Positions 4,874 to 5,727 of a stretch of DNA of 5,727 nucleotides are shown piece by piece. Origin of the DNA: an uncultured Acidimicrobiia bacterium (GTDB lineage Bacteria; Actinomycetota; Acidimicrobiia; Spongiisociales; JAENVV01); contig CAJQPD010000066.1 in assembly GCA_905480085.1 (NCBI GenBank), forward strand, positions 1-5,727, given 5' to 3'. The notes beneath the pieces are model-generated. The model was not told where the DNA came from. It was given only the letters and a program-made list of their open reading frames with translations, and ran no database searches. The translations under genes and the position numbers were made by a program. Positions within the stretch are counted from its first letter, which is position 1. Each line of letters begins with the position of its first letter.

Positions 4874-5727
4874 CTAGCGGCAGCCGGCTATCTCGGGAGC
4901 GTCAAGCCCGGCCAGTCCGTCGCCCTCCCCCTTCAAGAACCGATCAAAGAACGAGACGAGCTGGGATTCAACCAACTCACTACTCCGAATAGGGTCAAGG
5001 GAACCGCCGATCCCGAGGTACTTTGACAGCGGCGACAGCCGCGGAAGCAGCGTGAAATCCCGGTGAGCGGTTCCCGTGATGCACCCGAAGGACACCACGT
5101 CGGGCGACACCTCCCGCAGCGCGGCGAGAGGGATCTCGTTCGGGTCACTGAGCCAGGCTTCTGAGCGAAGGATCGCTATCGGCACCTGTACGCCACCAGC
5201 CAGAATCGCCTCACTGACGGGTTCGACCCAGGGGTCGAGACCATACACCGCCGAGCATCGATCGTCCGTGGCGCAGAACTCGATCGCCGCCCCTCCACCG
5301 GTCGAATGGCCGAAGACCCCGATGCGACTTAGATCGAGACGGCCAGCCATCGGGCCACCGGCATTGAGGTCCTCGACGGCCGCCAGGGCCTGGCCGATAT
5401 CCAATCGAAAGATGTCAACGAGTGTCTCAGAGGCAGCCGCGTACGCCGCGTCACCGACCGTTTCCTGGTCAGGAAGGGCGAGCGGATCAAGGGCCGCGAA
5501 GGTTGCTCCTTCGTCGATGGTGGCCCCCAGAGCACCATACGTGTGGTCGATGGCCACGACAACATAGCCGGCGGCGGCCAGCGCCTCGGCTTGTGGGAAG
5601 GCCACCGTCCGGAAACCGGCCCAGCCATGCGAATACACAACGACCGGATACGGTTCAGATGCGCGAGCAACAGACGCATCGAGCACGCTGCCCATAGTGG
5701 CGTTGCGTAAATGGTTGAGCGCAAATG
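4874..5727 (-). CDS. Alpha/beta hydrolase, platelet-activating-factor acetylhydrolase-like, N-terminus outside window
   Basis: The frame stays open to the right edge, so the start probably lies outside the window. An ATG at 5695 would give 273 residues, but the ten codons before it continue a plausible protein. Numbered from that ATG, the fold is clear: strand and oxyanion loop PVVVYSHGWAG (17-27), GYVVVAIDHTYG (43-54), nucleophile elbow GHSTGG with S131, acid D154 in YGLDPW, and H211 in GTAHRDFTLLP. The HRDF context and the order resemble the PAF-acetylhydrolase/chlorophyllase-like group of serine esterases; the substrate cannot be told. The C-terminal helix (SSELVESQLVSFFDRFL) fits the family. 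Four cysteines (C141, C147, C205, C272) may form disulfides, which would suit an exported enzyme, but any signal peptide lies beyond the edge. It converges with the TPR gene; the 72 bp between them hold no convincing terminator. Confidence 0.85.
   Translation of the reverse strand, partial: FALNHLRNATMGSVLDASVARASEPYPVVVYSHGWAGFRTVAFPQAEALAAAGYVVVAIDHTYGALGATIDEGATFAALDPLALPDQETVGDAAYAAASETLVDIFRLDIGQALAAVEDLNAGGPMAGRLDLSRIGVFGHSTGGGAAIEFCATDDRCSAVYGLDPWVEPVSEAILAGGVQVPIAILRSEAWLSDPNEIPLAALREVSPDVVSFGCITGTAHRDFTLLPRLSPLSKYLGIGGSLDPIRSSELVESQLVSFFDRFLKGEGDGLAGLDAPEIAGCR

Overview
This is a GC-rich window with compact gene packing, 4-bp ATGA start/stop overlaps and two promoters placed as for leaderless mRNAs (TANNNT, six bases, then ATG). 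Together with a soluble DesA-type acyl-ACP desaturase, this suggests a high-GC actinobacterium, possibly of the Acidimicrobiia kind. That assignment is an inference from style and gene content, because no rRNA or marker gene is present.

Layout from left to right. The 3' end of a small membrane protein gene, probably Lgt-like (2-295, +), is followed after 28 bp by a complete acyl-ACP desaturase gene (324-1223, +) with all six diiron ligands. Converging on it is a two-component operon on the minus strand: an OmpR/PhoB-type response regulator (2419-3111) and a four-TM HAMP histidine kinase (1244-2422), joined by an ATGA overlap. Divergent from the regulator is a gene for a small exported protein of unknown function (3240-3653, +), closed by a strong 17-bp hairpin terminator (3670-3709). 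Next come two coupled genes resembling the split halves of the cytochrome c maturation protein CcmH: a CcmH/NrfF-like protein with no cysteine (3732-4058) and a CcmI/NrfG-like membrane-anchored TPR protein (4055-4801). The window ends inside a minus-strand alpha/beta hydrolase of the PAF-acetylhydrolase type (4874 to the edge), convergent with the TPR gene. No mobile element, tRNA, rRNA or CRISPR array was seen.

The most interesting parts are two. First, the 128-bp divergent region between the response regulator and the exported protein carries three CGGGT units at an exact 7-bp period over the regulator's -35 region, and four GTTC units at 11, 12 and 10 bp spacing leading up to the exported protein's presumed promoter. 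This helical phasing is what OmpR-family regulators typically recognise, so the exported protein is a plausible direct target of the adjacent two-component system. Second, the CcmH-like protein keeps the family's C-terminal signature but lacks the redox CXXC motif, any cysteine and a signal peptide. It cannot act as a thiol reductase, yet it remains intact and coupled to its TPR partner.
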